From Acidobacteriota bacterium (GTDB taxonomy: Bacteria > Acidobacteriota > Terriglobia > Terriglobales > Acidobacteriaceae): a stretch of 64,000 nucleotides of DNA. Where the stretch lies: positions 1 to 64,000 of the forward strand of contig JAJZVX010000008.1 of NCBI GenBank assembly GCA_021846985.1, in the 5' to 3' direction. Positions 41,625 through 50,906 of the stretch are shown in pieces. Within the stretch, counting starts at the first letter, position 1. The number at the start of each line of letters is the position of its first letter. A program made the translations under genes and the position numbers. Below the pieces are notes generated by a model. The model was not told the origin of the DNA, made no database searches, and saw nothing but the letters and a program-made list of their open reading frames with translations.

Positions 41625-42725
41625 GTGCAAACCATACGGGTCGATACACCTTCGGCAAAATACGACGTGGTCACCGGAGCCGGGCTCCTTCGTTCGCTCC
41701 GGCCGCGCATCGAGCAGGCTGTAGGCCGCCTGCCCCGCCGCGTCTTCGTCCTCACCTCCGCGCCCATCTGGGCCCTCTGGGGGCATTGCATGCAGCCGTC
41801 ATTTGCCGAGCCCCCCGTAGTCCTCCTCCTCGAACCCGGCGAACGCTACAAGACCCTCGCCAGCGTCGAGCGCCTGCTCCGCCAAATGGCCGCTGCCGGC
41901 GCCGACCGTGGCAGCCTCCTCATCGCCTTTGGCGGCGGCATCGTCGGCGATTTGGGCGGCTTCCTTGCCGCCGTCTTCATGCGCGGCATCGCTTATGTCC
42001 AGGTTCCCACCACTTTTCTCTCTCAGGTCGATTCCTCCGTAGGCGGCAAGGTCGGCGTCAACCTCCCCGAAGGCAAGAATCTTGTCGGTGCCTTCCACCA
42101 CCCCCGCGCCGTCTTTGCCGACATCGATACACTTTCCACCCTCCCCGATCGCGAGCTCCGCGCCGGACTCATGGAGAGCGTCAAGGCTGGCATCATCCGC
42201 GACCGCTCTCTTGTCCGCTACATGGAGCAACACTCGGCCGAGATTCTCGCCCGCAACTCCCGCGCGCTGGAGAAGGTCATCGCCGCCTCCATCCGCATGA
42301 AAGCCGCGGTCGTCCACAAAGACGAGCGCGAGGGCGGCCTGCGCATGATCCTCAACTTCGGACACACCGTCGGCCACGCCCTCGAACAGGCCACCGCCTA
42401 CAAAGCTCTTCTCCACGGCGAAGCCGTCGCCTGGGGCATGATCGCCGCGCTCCACATCGCCCGCGCGCGCCGCTCCGTCAACGCGGCCCAGTTGCAGCGA
42501 CTTGAACGTCTCATCCACCTTTACGGCCCGCTGCCCGCGCTCAAGCTGCGCGCGCCCCGCGTAATGGCCGCCACCGGCGGCGATAAGAAAAACCTCGGCG
42601 GCGTGCGCCGCTTCGTGCTACCCGTCGGCATTGGCGATGCCTGCGTGGTCGAAGACGTTACCCCCGCCGAGCTCGACGCCGCTGTGCGCTTCATGCTCGC
42701 CCAGGCCGCGGAGAAGACCGCCTGA
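41625..42725 (+). CDS. aroB: 3-Dehydroquinate synthase
   Basis: A 366-aa enzyme for the second step of the shikimate pathway. Visible features: the NAD-binding GGGIVGD (103-109), VPTTFLSQVDSSVGGK (127-142), the metal ligands Glu184 (GLMES), His247 in NFGHTVGHALE and His264 in LLHGEAVAWGM, and Lys-rich C-terminal GGDKKNLGG. The start is a GTG at 41625 with AGGATG upstream. Its stop overlaps the start of ubiE by one base (TGATG), linking it to quinone synthesis; chorismate from this pathway is the menaquinone precursor. aroC lies at 49.7-50.9 kb. Confidence 0.95.
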   Translation: MQTIRVDTPSAKYDVVTGAGLLRSLRPRIEQAVGRLPRRVFVLTSAPIWALWGHCMQPSFAEPPVVLLLEPGERYKTLASVERLLRQMAAAGADRGSLLIAFGGGIVGDLGGFLAAVFMRGIAYVQVPTTFLSQVDSSVGGKVGVNLPEGKNLVGAFHHPRAVFADIDTLSTLPDRELRAGLMESVKAGIIRDRSLVRYMEQHSAEILARNSRALEKVIAASIRMKAAVVHKDEREGGLRMILNFGHTVGHALEQATAYKALLHGEAVAWGMIAALHIARARRSVNAAQLQRLERLIHLYGPLPALKLRAPRVMAATGGDKKNLGGVRRFVLPVGIGDACVVEDVTPAELDAAVRFMLAQAAEKTA

Positions 42726-43486
42726 TGTCCTCCGGAGCCAAACCCCACGGCGCCCGCGACGAAGCCGCCGCCGCTACCGCCGTCCGCCAGATGTTCGACT
42801 CCATCGCGCCCCGTTACGATCTGCTGAACCACCTGCTCTCAGCCAATATCGACCGCCTCTGGTGGCGTCGCGCCGCGCGGACCCTTCGCCCCGTGCTCGC
42901 CAACCCTGACGCCTCCATCCTCGACATCTGCTGCGGCACCGGCGACATGACCCTTGCCCTGCTCAAGCATCGGCCCGCCGGTGCGCACCCCATCCTCGCC
43001 GTCGACTTCACCCGCGCCATGCTCATCCGCGCCTCTCAGAAATTCGCCGCCCGCAAACACGGACTCCCAACCGCCGTCGCCATCGAGGCCGACGCCCTCC
43101 ATCTCCCCATCCCCCCCGCCTCCCTCGACCTCGTCGTCTCCGCCTTCGGCTTCCGCAACCTCGCCAACTACCAGGCAGGTCTCCGCGAGTTCCACCGCGT
43201 CCTCAAGCCCGGCGGCCAGCTTGCCATTCTCGACTTCAGTGAGCCCGGCGGACTCATCGGCAAGGCCTACGCCGTTTACTTCCGCCATGTGCTGCCCGCC
43301 ATCGGCCGCCTCATCGTCGGCCAGGCCGGACCTTACAGCTATTTGCCCGCCTCCGTCGGCAACTTCCCTCCACCACCCGCCATGCTCGCCCTCATGCTGT
43401 CTTCAGGCTATGAACGCTGCGCCTGGCAGCCTTACACCTTCGGCATCGCGGGGTTGTACACAGCCCGCCGTCTGGCGGTAGCCTGA
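42725..43486 (+). CDS. ubiE: Demethylmenaquinone/ubiquinol C-methyltransferase (UbiE/MenG)
   Basis: A 253-aa AdoMet-dependent methyltransferase. Visible features: RQMFDSIAPRYDLLNHLLS (21-39), the motif I ILDICCGTGDMTLALL (65-80), and DFTRAMLIRAS. SAFGFRNLANYQAGLREFHR, the UbiE signature, follows, and then LKPGGQLAILDFSEP. It performs the last methylation of menaquinone; as acidobacteria use menaquinone, MenG activity is the likely one. Translation is coupled to aroB by a TGATG overlap. Confidence 0.94.
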   Translation: MSSGAKPHGARDEAAAATAVRQMFDSIAPRYDLLNHLLSANIDRLWWRRAARTLRPVLANPDASILDICCGTGDMTLALLKHRPAGAHPILAVDFTRAMLIRASQKFAARKHGLPTAVAIEADALHLPIPPASLDLVVSAFGFRNLANYQAGLREFHRVLKPGGQLAILDFSEPGGLIGKAYAVYFRHVLPAIGRLIVGQAGPYSYLPASVGNFPPPPAMLALMLSSGYERCAWQPYTFGIAGLYTARRLAVA

Positions 43487-43493
43487 TTACTCG

Positions 43494-44936
43494 ATGAGCG
43501 TCGCAGCCTCTAACCCGGCCCCGCCGCCGCACGGCGACTTTTCCGACCAGAAGCGTACGGTTGCGCTCCACTCCATGCTCGCGGCGCTGGCCATGACGCT
43601 CTTCAAGCTCGCCGCCGGCCTCCTCTCCGGCTCTCTCGGCGTACTCTCTGACGCGGCCCACTCCGGCCTCGACATGATCGGCTCCGCGCTCACCTTCTTC
43701 TCCGTGCGCGTCTCCGACAAGCCCGCCGACGAAGACCACACCTACGGCCACGGCAAGTTTGAAAATCTCTCCTCCTTCGGCGAAGTCCTCCTCATGGCCG
43801 TCTCCAGCGGCTGGTTCATCTACGAGGCCATCGAGCGAATCCTCCTGCGCGCCGTCGGCCTCCGCCACTCCATCTGGCCCGTGCTCGTGGTCCTTGCCTC
43901 CATCGCCGTCGATTTCTGGCGCTCCCGCCGTCTTCGCGCCGTGGCCGAGCGCACCGGCTCCGCCGCGCTGGCCACAGACGCTTTCCACTTCGCCAGCGAC
44001 ATCTGGTCCTCCACCGCCGTGCTTGGCGGCCTCGCCATCAGTTGGCTGGGACTCCATTTCCACCAGCCCGCTCTCGAATACGCCGACCCCATCGCCGCCA
44101 TCTTTGTCTCGCTCCTCATCCTCCGCCTCACCCTCCACCTCGGCCATGAGGCTGTGGGCGTGCTCCTCGACCAGGTCCCCGCCGAAACCAGGCGGCGGCT
44201 CTTGGATGAGGTCGCCCGCATCCCCGGTGTTCTCGCCGTCGAGCGCGTCCGCGTCCGCCGCGCCGGCACCGGCCACTTCGCCGACCTCACTCTCGCCCTG
44301 CCCAGCCGCACCACCTTTGAACACACTGGCGAACTGTCCCAGGCCGCCACCGCCGCCGTCCAGCGCGTTCTCCCAGCCGCCGACGTCGTCATCCACACCG
44401 TCCCCCGCAAGGCCCATGCCGACAGCGTCTTCGACCGCGTCCGCGCTGTCGCCGCCCGCCACAACGTCAGCGTCCACGAGCTCAGCGTCCAGTCGCACCG
44501 GGGCAAGCTTCGCGTCGAGCAGCATCTGGAACTCGACGAAAACATGCCCTTGCTCGCCGCGCACGACTTTGTTGCCCGCATCGAAGCCGAAATCCTCCGC
44601 GAAGCCCCGGAAATCGACTCCGTGCTCACCCACATCGAGAGCGAACCCTCCACCATCGAGCCCCCCCAGCAAACCGTCGCGGAAGACCGGAGAATCGAGC
44701 GCGCCCTGCTTACCACCGCCACGCAGATTCCCGAGATCGTCGATGTCCACGAGATCCATGTGGGCCGCACCGGCGATCATCTCTCTCTCGCCTGCCACTG
44801 CACTCTCCCTGACGCCTTACCCATGCAGCGCGTCCATGAGGTCATCACCTTGCTCGAAGACCGCTTCCGCCTCGCCTGTCCCGAGATCCAGCGCGTCACC
44901 ATTCACCCCGAGCCAGTGACCGATAATTTGAGATAG
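43494..44936 (+). CDS. Cation diffusion facilitator with extended C-terminal domain
   Basis: A 480-aa CDF-family divalent metal exporter. The six-helix part (about 25-210) has the two metal-binding motifs: SDAAHSGLDM in helix 2 and DAFHFASDIW in helix 5. The normal family length is about 300-320. The additional C-terminal part appears to be three successive ferredoxin-like (ZT-dimer-type) units, about 215-295, 305-390 and 395-475, each with a -I/V-x-H-x- beta strand and an amphipathic helix. The metal may be Zn, Mn or Fe; His pairs in the second motif favour zinc or iron. It begins 7 bp after ubiE on the same strand. Confidence 0.88.
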   Translation: MSVAASNPAPPPHGDFSDQKRTVALHSMLAALAMTLFKLAAGLLSGSLGVLSDAAHSGLDMIGSALTFFSVRVSDKPADEDHTYGHGKFENLSSFGEVLLMAVSSGWFIYEAIERILLRAVGLRHSIWPVLVVLASIAVDFWRSRRLRAVAERTGSAALATDAFHFASDIWSSTAVLGGLAISWLGLHFHQPALEYADPIAAIFVSLLILRLTLHLGHEAVGVLLDQVPAETRRRLLDEVARIPGVLAVERVRVRRAGTGHFADLTLALPSRTTFEHTGELSQAATAAVQRVLPAADVVIHTVPRKAHADSVFDRVRAVAARHNVSVHELSVQSHRGKLRVEQHLELDENMPLLAAHDFVARIEAEILREAPEIDSVLTHIESEPSTIEPPQQTVAEDRRIERALLTTATQIPEIVDVHEIHVGRTGDHLSLACHCTLPDALPMQRVHEVITLLEDRFRLACPEIQRVTIHPEPVTDNLR

Positions 44937-44959
44937 TGCACGGCGGAGGACTCTGAACC

Positions 44960-45760
44960 ATGACCAGCATCGGCAAAATGGGCCGGCCCATGAGAGTACA
45001 TCCCCTCCTTGCCTTCTTTCAGGTGGCTTCGCTGCTGCTCCTCCTCCTGGCCGTGGCCCTGGTCTCGGCCATCGTCACCATGCAGTTCGCCATTCACGGC
45101 GCCGAAGTCCAGGTTCCCGCCCTCAAAGGCATGACCGTTGCTCAGGCCCGCAGTCAGACTGCCGGCCTCGGCCTCGATCTGGTTGTTGACAACCGCTACT
45201 ACTCAGCAGACGTCACCTCCGGCCACATCCTCTCTCAGTCGCCAGTCCCTGGAACCGTCGTCCGCCGCGAGTGGCGCGTCCGCGTCGCGGAGAGCCTCGG
45301 TCCGCAAACCGTCGAAGTGCCGGATACCGTCGGCCAGGATCAGCGCGTTGCGGACTTCAACCTGCGCCGCGTGGGCTTGAATGTCGGCGCCATCGCCCAG
45401 TTGCCCTTCGCCGGCGCGCCCCAGGGCGCGGTCCTTGCCCAGGATCCGGCCGCCCACGCCAAAGACATCGCGCAGCCCAGCGTCAGTCTGCTCGTGGCCG
45501 CGCCCAGCGGCGACACTCCCGACGGCTACGTGATGCCCGACTTCGCCGGCGTGCGCGCTGCCTCCGCCGTCGCCGCCCTGGCTAAAGTTGGCATCCACAC
45601 GCTGCCTCTCAAAATGGTCGATGTCCCTGTCGGAGAAGTCGGCCCGCCCGGCTCCATACCCCGTCCTCCCGTTGTCCCCGGCGCTGTCGTCGCCCAAAAC
45701 CCCGAGGCCGGCGCTCGCATCGATCAGTCCACAAAAGTCAAACTCCTGGTGGCCCGGTAG
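44960..45760 (+). CDS. Membrane-anchored PASTA domain protein
   Basis: A 266-aa protein with a single N-terminal transmembrane helix (ASLLLLLLAVALVSAIVTM, about 23-41). Three PASTA repeats follow (about 50-112, 116-184, 190-266), each opening with V-P-x-x-x-G and closing with a hydrophobic strand and -P-G-x-x-V. PASTA modules bind peptidoglycan or muropeptides in Ser/Thr kinases and penicillin-binding proteins; here no enzymatic domain is attached. It lies 23 bp after the CDF gene. A role in envelope sensing or as an accessory to a kinase or PBP encoded elsewhere is inferred. Confidence 0.88.
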   Translation: MTSIGKMGRPMRVHPLLAFFQVASLLLLLLAVALVSAIVTMQFAIHGAEVQVPALKGMTVAQARSQTAGLGLDLVVDNRYYSADVTSGHILSQSPVPGTVVRREWRVRVAESLGPQTVEVPDTVGQDQRVADFNLRRVGLNVGAIAQLPFAGAPQGAVLAQDPAAHAKDIAQPSVSLLVAAPSGDTPDGYVMPDFAGVRAASAVAALAKVGIHTLPLKMVDVPVGEVGPPGSIPRPPVVPGAVVAQNPEAGARIDQSTKVKLLVAR

Positions 45761-45867
45761 CAAAACGGGAAAATCGAAAAAAGCATGCGTGGGCCGGATC
45801 CCAGACATTCGGAGGGCTGGCTTATCATGACAGGGGATTCATACCGGCGCAGGGAGGCGCCGCAACG

Positions 45868-46377
45868 ATGGCAATCAGCGAAGACATCCAACAGTTGGCC
45901 CTGCAGGAACGTGAGCTCGTCTTGCCGCGCCTCGATGCGCAAACCGCCTGGGAATTGGGCTCGCGCCTCCGCGCCATGGCCATCGAACGAGGCCTCGCCA
46001 TCGTCGTCGATGTGCGCCGCTTCGGCGGACAGCCCCTGTTTTATATGGCCCTCGACGGTACCACTCCCGACAACCCCGAGTGGGTCAGGCGCAAAAGCAA
46101 CGTCGTCGAGCGCTTCCATTGCAGTTCGTATGCCATCCGCCTCAAGCTGCTGCAGAAGGATGAGACGCTGCTCTCCAAACAGGGTCTGCCCATGCTCGAC
46201 TTCGCCGAGCACGGCGGCTCCTTTCCGCTCCGCGTCGCCGGCGCCGGCGTCGTTGGCAGCGTCACCGTCAGCGGCCTCGCCGGCCGCGACGACCACGGTC
46301 TCGCCGTCGAGGCCCTCTGCGCCATGCTGGGAAAGGACCACAACAGCCTCAGACTCTCGCCGGAAAACTTCGAGTAA
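45868..46377 (+). CDS. UPF0303 / heme-degrading (HbpS-like) protein
   Basis: A 169-aa protein of the UPF0303 group (YBR137W/HbpS fold). It has ERGLAIVVDVRRFGGQPLFY, WVRRKSNVVERFHCSSY, and DFAEHGGSFPLRVAGAGVVG. Some members bind or degrade heme and others act in small-molecule sensing; function is not fixed. The length matches. It is probably expressed together with the small membrane protein 36 bp downstream. Confidence 0.88.
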   Translation: MAISEDIQQLALQERELVLPRLDAQTAWELGSRLRAMAIERGLAIVVDVRRFGGQPLFYMALDGTTPDNPEWVRRKSNVVERFHCSSYAIRLKLLQKDETLLSKQGLPMLDFAEHGGSFPLRVAGAGVVGSVTVSGLAGRDDHGLAVEALCAMLGKDHNSLRLSPENFE

Positions 46378-46413
46378 CCGCCCCGCAGCAGGGCAAGAAG
46401 GGAGCAAGCAACC

Positions 46414-46857
46414 GTGACAACTCTCCTGCGTATCGTGTTCGCTCTTGCCCTCGTGGTGGCGCTTGCCTGGGCCGTGCACTGGGCCAGCGTCCGCTTCGGA
46501 TCCGGTCTCAGCGCCGGCCAGCCCCGCGATGCCATACAGCAGGCCCCCGGAACCGTCGTCGGTGTCACCAATCCCTCTTCGGGAAATCCTGCCGCCGATA
46601 GCGCCAGCCGCGTGCGCGTCTGCTTTACCATTGATTCTTTCGACGGGCTCTCCGAAGAGTTCCGCTCCCTCTACCAGACTCACGAGAACACCCGTGCGGC
46701 CGCCGACGGGCCGTTATGCGAAATCGCCCTCGTGCCCACCGGCACCCCGGCTCCCGAAACAGGCGACCACGTCGAGATCTACTTCATGCTTCAGGACGGC
46801 GGCGGCATCGCCCCTGTCAAGCTTCGCCGCAAGGGCGTGGACCTGCGCATCGAGTAG
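46414..46857 (+). CDS. Small single-pass membrane protein of unknown function
   Basis: A 147-aa protein with an N-terminal transmembrane helix or uncleaved signal (RIVFALALVVALAWAVHWAS). A beta-rich domain follows with CFTIDSFDGLSEEFRSLY and PETGDHVEIYFMLQDGGG. I know no family. The start is GTG at 46414 with GAAGGGAG upstream. It converges with rsmB with only 5 bp between stops, so no terminator fits between them. Confidence 0.7.
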   Translation: MTTLLRIVFALALVVALAWAVHWASVRFGSGLSAGQPRDAIQQAPGTVVGVTNPSSGNPAADSASRVRVCFTIDSFDGLSEEFRSLYQTHENTRAAADGPLCEIALVPTGTPAPETGDHVEIYFMLQDGGGIAPVKLRRKGVDLRIE

Positions 46858-46862
46858 CTGCC

Positions 46863-48218
46863 TCACTCCCGCCCCCGTTCCAGTTGTGCCATGAAAAACC
46901 CGTCGCCGCCCGTCCCGTCCGGCATCAGGCGCAGCCAGCCCTCCGGACCAACCCCGTTCATCAGCCGCTCCGCGCCGGCCGCCGTCAAAAGGCTCTCCCC
47001 AAGCAGAGCCTCTATCCGTGCCGGCATCGGAATCGTACGCACGCCCGTCATCTCGGCCAGCGCCGCCGCCACCACCGCTTCGTTCTCTTCCGGCTCCAGC
47101 GAGCACGTGGCATACACCACGCGCCCGCCCGGCCGCACCGCGCGCAGTGCGGCGCGAAGAATGGCGCCTTGCCGCTCCGCCTGCCGCCCCAGATCCTCCA
47201 TCTTCAGCCGGTGGCGAATCTCCGGATTTCGTCCCAGCGTTCCTGTGCCGCTGCACGGCGCGTCAACCAGCGCCAGGTCGTAGGCCGCTTCCTCATCGAG
47301 CGCCTCGGCAGCAGCCAGCCGGCACTCCACGCGCCCGCCTGGCAACGCCAGCCGTTCGCGCAACGCCGCCAGCCGCGCCCGGCTCGCCTCGCACGCCACA
47401 ATCCGTGCCCCCGGATTGCGCTCCGCCAGAATCAGCGTCTTGCCCCCCGGCGCCGCGCAGCAATCCAGAATCGCCTCGCCCCGTCCGGCAATCTCCGCCA
47501 CCAGTTGCGATCCCTCATCCTGCAGCCGTGCGCGTCCCGCGGCAAATGCTGCGCTTGCCGTCACGTCGCCGGCGGTCACTCTCCGCGCCGCGGCCAGCAG
47601 CACCCCGGGTTCCAGCATCACGCCCTGCCCAGTCAATTCCGCTTCCACCTCGGGAGCGTCCAGCCGTACTGCCGCCGCCGGCTGGCTCTGCCCATGCTGG
47701 CAAATTGCCCGCGCCGCTCCCAGACCAAAGGATCGCGCCCAGCGCTCCACCATCCACGCGGGATGCGCTGTCGCCAGCGCCAACTCCGCCGCCGTCCGCT
47801 CTGGAAATTCCTCCCGCGGTTCGTTGGCCAGCCGCCGCAGCACCGCATTGACCATTCCCGAGGCAAACCGGTGCCCCGCCTGCTTGGCCAGTTCCACGCT
47901 CTCGTCGATCGCGGCCCGCGCCGGAATCCGATCCATGTGCAGAATCTGCAATGCGCCCAGACGCAGCGCCACACGCACTTCCGTCTCCAACTTCGCGCCG
48001 GGCCGCTTCAGCAGCTTGTGCAATTGGTAGTCCAGCCGAATCTGCCATCGCAGCGCGCCCAGCACCAGCGCCGTCGCCAGTTTGCGATCCACTGCCGAGA
48101 GTGCATCCGCCGCGCGGGCGCGCAGCAGATCGTCCGCGTGGCCATGACCCCGCTCCACTGCCAATAGGATGTGGAATGCTGTCCTGCGCGCTGCTGCCAC
48201 CTGCGCCACGGCCTTCAC
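46863..48218 (-). CDS. rsmB: 16S rRNA (cytosine-967-C5)-methyltransferase RsmB
   Basis: A 451-aa RNA methyltransferase with an N-terminal NusB-like RNA-binding domain (about 8-140: RRTAFHILLAVERGHGHADDL) and a C-terminal AdoMet domain. The latter has ILDCCAAPGGKT, the catalytic-cycle motif VDAPCSGTGTLGRNPEI, and YATCSLEPEENE, which hold the two catalytic Cys of Rsm/NOP2 proteins. The start is GTG at 48218, overlapping the fmt stop as GTGA; the reading frame is open far upstream inside fmt but those residues are not part of the family. It ends the run aroC-def-fmt-rsmB. Confidence 0.93.
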   Translation of the reverse strand: MKAVAQVAAARRTAFHILLAVERGHGHADDLLRARAADALSAVDRKLATALVLGALRWQIRLDYQLHKLLKRPGAKLETEVRVALRLGALQILHMDRIPARAAIDESVELAKQAGHRFASGMVNAVLRRLANEPREEFPERTAAELALATAHPAWMVERWARSFGLGAARAICQHGQSQPAAAVRLDAPEVEAELTGQGVMLEPGVLLAAARRVTAGDVTASAAFAAGRARLQDEGSQLVAEIAGRGEAILDCCAAPGGKTLILAERNPGARIVACEASRARLAALRERLALPGGRVECRLAAAEALDEEAAYDLALVDAPCSGTGTLGRNPEIRHRLKMEDLGRQAERQGAILRAALRAVRPGGRVVYATCSLEPEENEAVVAAALAEMTGVRTIPMPARIEALLGESLLTAAGAERLMNGVGPEGWLRLMPDGTGGDGFFMAQLERGRE

Positions 48219-49168
48219 CCCAGCCGCGCGCCGCTGAGCGCGGCCGCGTGGCCGCGCAAAAACTCCGCCGTCGTCATGCGCTTCTTCCCTTCGAGTTGCA
48301 CATCGATGAGTTCCAGCCACGAGCCGCCCGCGCATGCCGCCAGCAGCCGGCCGCCCTCCACGTGCACGCGCCCAGGCTCCGCAAAGGCCGGGGACAGAAA
48401 CGCAGGCGGCTCCGCCACTGCCAGCCGGTGCACGATCAGCTTCTTCCCCTCCAGCACCGTGTACGCCCCCGGCCAGGGCTGAAATCCGCGCCAGCGGTTC
48501 CACAATTCGGTTGCCGTCCGCGCGCCAAACTCCATGCGGCCGTCCGCGCGCTTCAGCGGCGGCGCCAGCGAGGCGCCCGCGTCATTCTGCGGCCGCGCCT
48601 CCAGGCTGCCCTCGGCCAGCCGCGGCAGCGTCTTCACCATCAGGTGCGCACCGCCTTCGGCCAGCATGGCGAACAGATCGGCCGCCGTCTGCTCCGGTTG
48701 GATCGCCAGCGCCTCCTGCATCAGGATCGGCCCCGTGTCCAGGCCCTCCTCCAGAAGCATCGTTGTGTTGCCCGTAACGCTCTCCCCGTTGGCCACCGCC
48801 CACTGGATCGGCGCCGCGCCGCGATAGCGCGGCAGCAGTGAAGCATGCAAATTGATGCACCCCAGCCGCGGCAGCTTCAGCATCCACGGCGGAATCAGCC
48901 GCCCGTACGCCACCACCACAATTGCTTCCGGCTCAATGGCCTCAAGCTGTGCGCGAAACTCTTCGTTGTCGCGAACTTTTTCCGGCTGCGTCACCGCGAT
49001 TCCCGCCGCCTGCGCCGTCTGCTTCACCGGCGGAGCCGTCATCTCCTGGCTCCGTCCCACCCGCCGGTCCGGCTGCGTCACCGCCAGCGGAACCTCGTGC
49101 CCCGCGGCTAGAAGCGCTTCCAGGGTGGGCACGGCGAATTGCGGTGTACCGCAGTAAACAAGCTTCAC
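48215..49168 (-). CDS. fmt: Methionyl-tRNA formyltransferase
   Basis: A 317-aa enzyme that formylates initiator Met-tRNA using 10-formyl-THF. It starts VKLVYCGTPQFAVPTLEALL. The catalytic motif GCINLHASLLPRYRGAAPIQ supplies Asn and His, and EEGLDTGPIL the Asp. A C-terminal OB-like domain for tRNA follows. The GTG at 49168 lies 5 nt after the def stop, and its end overlaps rsmB. The order def-fmt-rsmB is one of the most common in bacteria. Confidence 0.95.
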   Translation of the reverse strand: MKLVYCGTPQFAVPTLEALLAAGHEVPLAVTQPDRRVGRSQEMTAPPVKQTAQAAGIAVTQPEKVRDNEEFRAQLEAIEPEAIVVVAYGRLIPPWMLKLPRLGCINLHASLLPRYRGAAPIQWAVANGESVTGNTTMLLEEGLDTGPILMQEALAIQPEQTAADLFAMLAEGGAHLMVKTLPRLAEGSLEARPQNDAGASLAPPLKRADGRMEFGARTATELWNRWRGFQPWPGAYTVLEGKKLIVHRLAVAEPPAFLSPAFAEPGRVHVEGGRLLAACAGGSWLELIDVQLEGKKRMTTAEFLRGHAAALSGARLG

Positions 49169-49173
49169 CTGTC

Positions 49174-49683
49174 TTACCACTTGCCTTCGCGCTGCAGCTT
49201 GCGAATCTTGCGCAACGTCAGATCGCGCTTCAGGGCGCTCATCCGGTAGATGAACAGCACCCCGTCCACGTGGTCGATCTCGTGCTGGAAACACCGCGAC
49301 AACAGGTCCAGCCCCTCCTTCTCAAACCACTTCCCGTACTCGTCCTGGGCGCGAATCGTCACCTTCGCCGCTCGTACCACCTTCTCCGAAATATCCGGAA
49401 AGCTCAGACAGCCTTCTTCCTCATACAGCCGCCCCTCGCGCGCGATAACTTCCGGATTCGCCAGCACCAGCCTTTCGTTCGGATCTTTGCCCAGGCTGGT
49501 GTCAATCACCGTCAGCCGCTTCGACACACCCACCTGCGGCGCCGCCAAACCAATGCCGTTCTTGGCATAGGTGGTCTCGAACATGTCCGCCACCAACTGG
49601 CGCAGTTCGTCGTCAAACTCCGTCACCGGCTCGCCCGGCTTCTGCAAAACCGGGTCAGGATATTTCACTACATTCAAAATCAT
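49174..49683 (-). CDS. def: Peptide deformylase
   Basis: A 169-aa metalloenzyme that removes the N-formyl group from new proteins. All three motifs are present: GIGLAAPQVG (43-52), EGCLSFP (90-96) with the metal-binding Cys92, and HEIDH (134-138). The length fits the common type. It sits 9 bp after aroC, on the same strand, and 5 bp before fmt. Confidence 0.96.
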   Translation of the reverse strand: MILNVVKYPDPVLQKPGEPVTEFDDELRQLVADMFETTYAKNGIGLAAPQVGVSKRLTVIDTSLGKDPNERLVLANPEVIAREGRLYEEEGCLSFPDISEKVVRAAKVTIRAQDEYGKWFEKEGLDLLSRCFQHEIDHVDGVLFIYRMSALKRDLTLRKIRKLQREGKW

Positions 49684-49692
49684 CGGTTTCTT

Positions 49693-50871
49693 TTAGTAGC
49701 TCCGTATCTGTTCGATGTATCCACGAAAATTCCGCTTCATTTCCACAACCGAGTCGCCGCCGAACTTCTGCACCACGGCCGCCGCCAGCGTCAGCGCCAC
49801 CATCGCCTCGCCCACCACGCCCGCCGCCGGCGCCACGCAAATATCGCTCCGTTCGTAGCTGGCGCTGGTCGCCTCGCGGGTGTCGAAACGCACCGACTCC
49901 AGCGGCTTGCGCAGCGTCGAAATCGGCTTCAGATACCCGCGCACCACAATGTCCTCGCCGTTCGAAACTCCGCCCTCCAGCCCCCCGGCGTTGTTCGTCG
50001 GCCGCGTGAACCGCGTCGGCCGTCCCGTATCCTCCGCTGCGTAGCGGATCGGATCGTGCACCGCCGAGCCAAACCGCTCCGCCGCCACCACGCCCCGGCC
50101 GATCTCCACCGCCTTCACCGCCTGGATGCTCATCACCGCCGCCGCCAGCAGCCCGTCCAGCTTCTCGTCCCAGTTCACGTGGCTTCCCAGCCCCGCCGGA
50201 ACGCCGTGCGCCACCACTTCGAAGATACCGCCCACCGTGTCTCCCGTGCGCGCCGCCTCTTCCACTTCCTCTTTCATGCGGGCTTCCGCCTCGGCATCCA
50301 CGCAGCCCAGCACCACCTCGTCCTTGCCCGCCAGAGCCGCAATTTCTTCCCACTCCGCGGCGCGTTCCAGCTCCGCGCGCCCCACGCGAATCACATGGCT
50401 CAACACCTCGATCCCCAGCGTCCGCAGCAGCAACTTGGCCAGCGCGCCGGCCGCCACCCGCGCCGTCGTCTCCCGCGCCGAAGCCCGCTCCAGCACATAC
50501 CGCGCATCGGGAAAGTTGTACTTGAGCGCTCCCGCCAGGTCCGCATGGCCCGGCCGCGGCGAGTTCACCGCCTGGTGCTTGGCCGCATCGCCCGTCTCCA
50601 CCGGCAGCTTCTCTTCCCAGTTCTTCCAGTCGCGATTGGCCAACTCGATCGCCACCGGCGACCCGATGGTCTTGCCGTGCCGCACGCCCGAAACAATGTG
50701 CGCCTTGTCCGTCTCGATCTTCATCCGCCCGCCGCGCCCGTAGCCCTGCTGCCGCCGCCACAGCTCGCGGTTGATGGAATCGAGATCGACAGGAACGCCC
50801 GCCGGCAATCCGGACACCAGCGCAATCAGGACCTCTCCATGAGACTCCCCGGCTGTGAAAAAACGGATCAT
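49693..50871 (-). CDS. aroC: Chorismate synthase
   Basis: A 392-aa FMN-dependent enzyme of the last shikimate step. Visible features: FFTAGESHGEVLIALVSGLP at the N-terminus, RQQGYGRGGRMKIE, SPRPGHADLAGALKY, and RASARETTARVAAGALAKLLL. The C-terminal region has VRFDTREATSASYERSDIC. I start at ATG 50871; the frame is open to 50988, but the 39 codons run through a repeat and show no homology. It is the head gene of the def-fmt-rsmB run. Confidence 0.95.
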   Translation of the reverse strand: MIRFFTAGESHGEVLIALVSGLPAGVPVDLDSINRELWRRQQGYGRGGRMKIETDKAHIVSGVRHGKTIGSPVAIELANRDWKNWEEKLPVETGDAAKHQAVNSPRPGHADLAGALKYNFPDARYVLERASARETTARVAAGALAKLLLRTLGIEVLSHVIRVGRAELERAAEWEEIAALAGKDEVVLGCVDAEAEARMKEEVEEAARTGDTVGGIFEVVAHGVPAGLGSHVNWDEKLDGLLAAAVMSIQAVKAVEIGRGVVAAERFGSAVHDPIRYAAEDTGRPTRFTRPTNNAGGLEGGVSNGEDIVVRGYLKPISTLRKPLESVRFDTREATSASYERSDICVAPAAGVVGEAMVALTLAAAVVQKFGGDSVVEMKRNFRGYIEQIRSY

Positions 50872-50906
50872 ATGCTTCTGATTGTAAAAGAACAGTTCAC
50901 AGTGCA

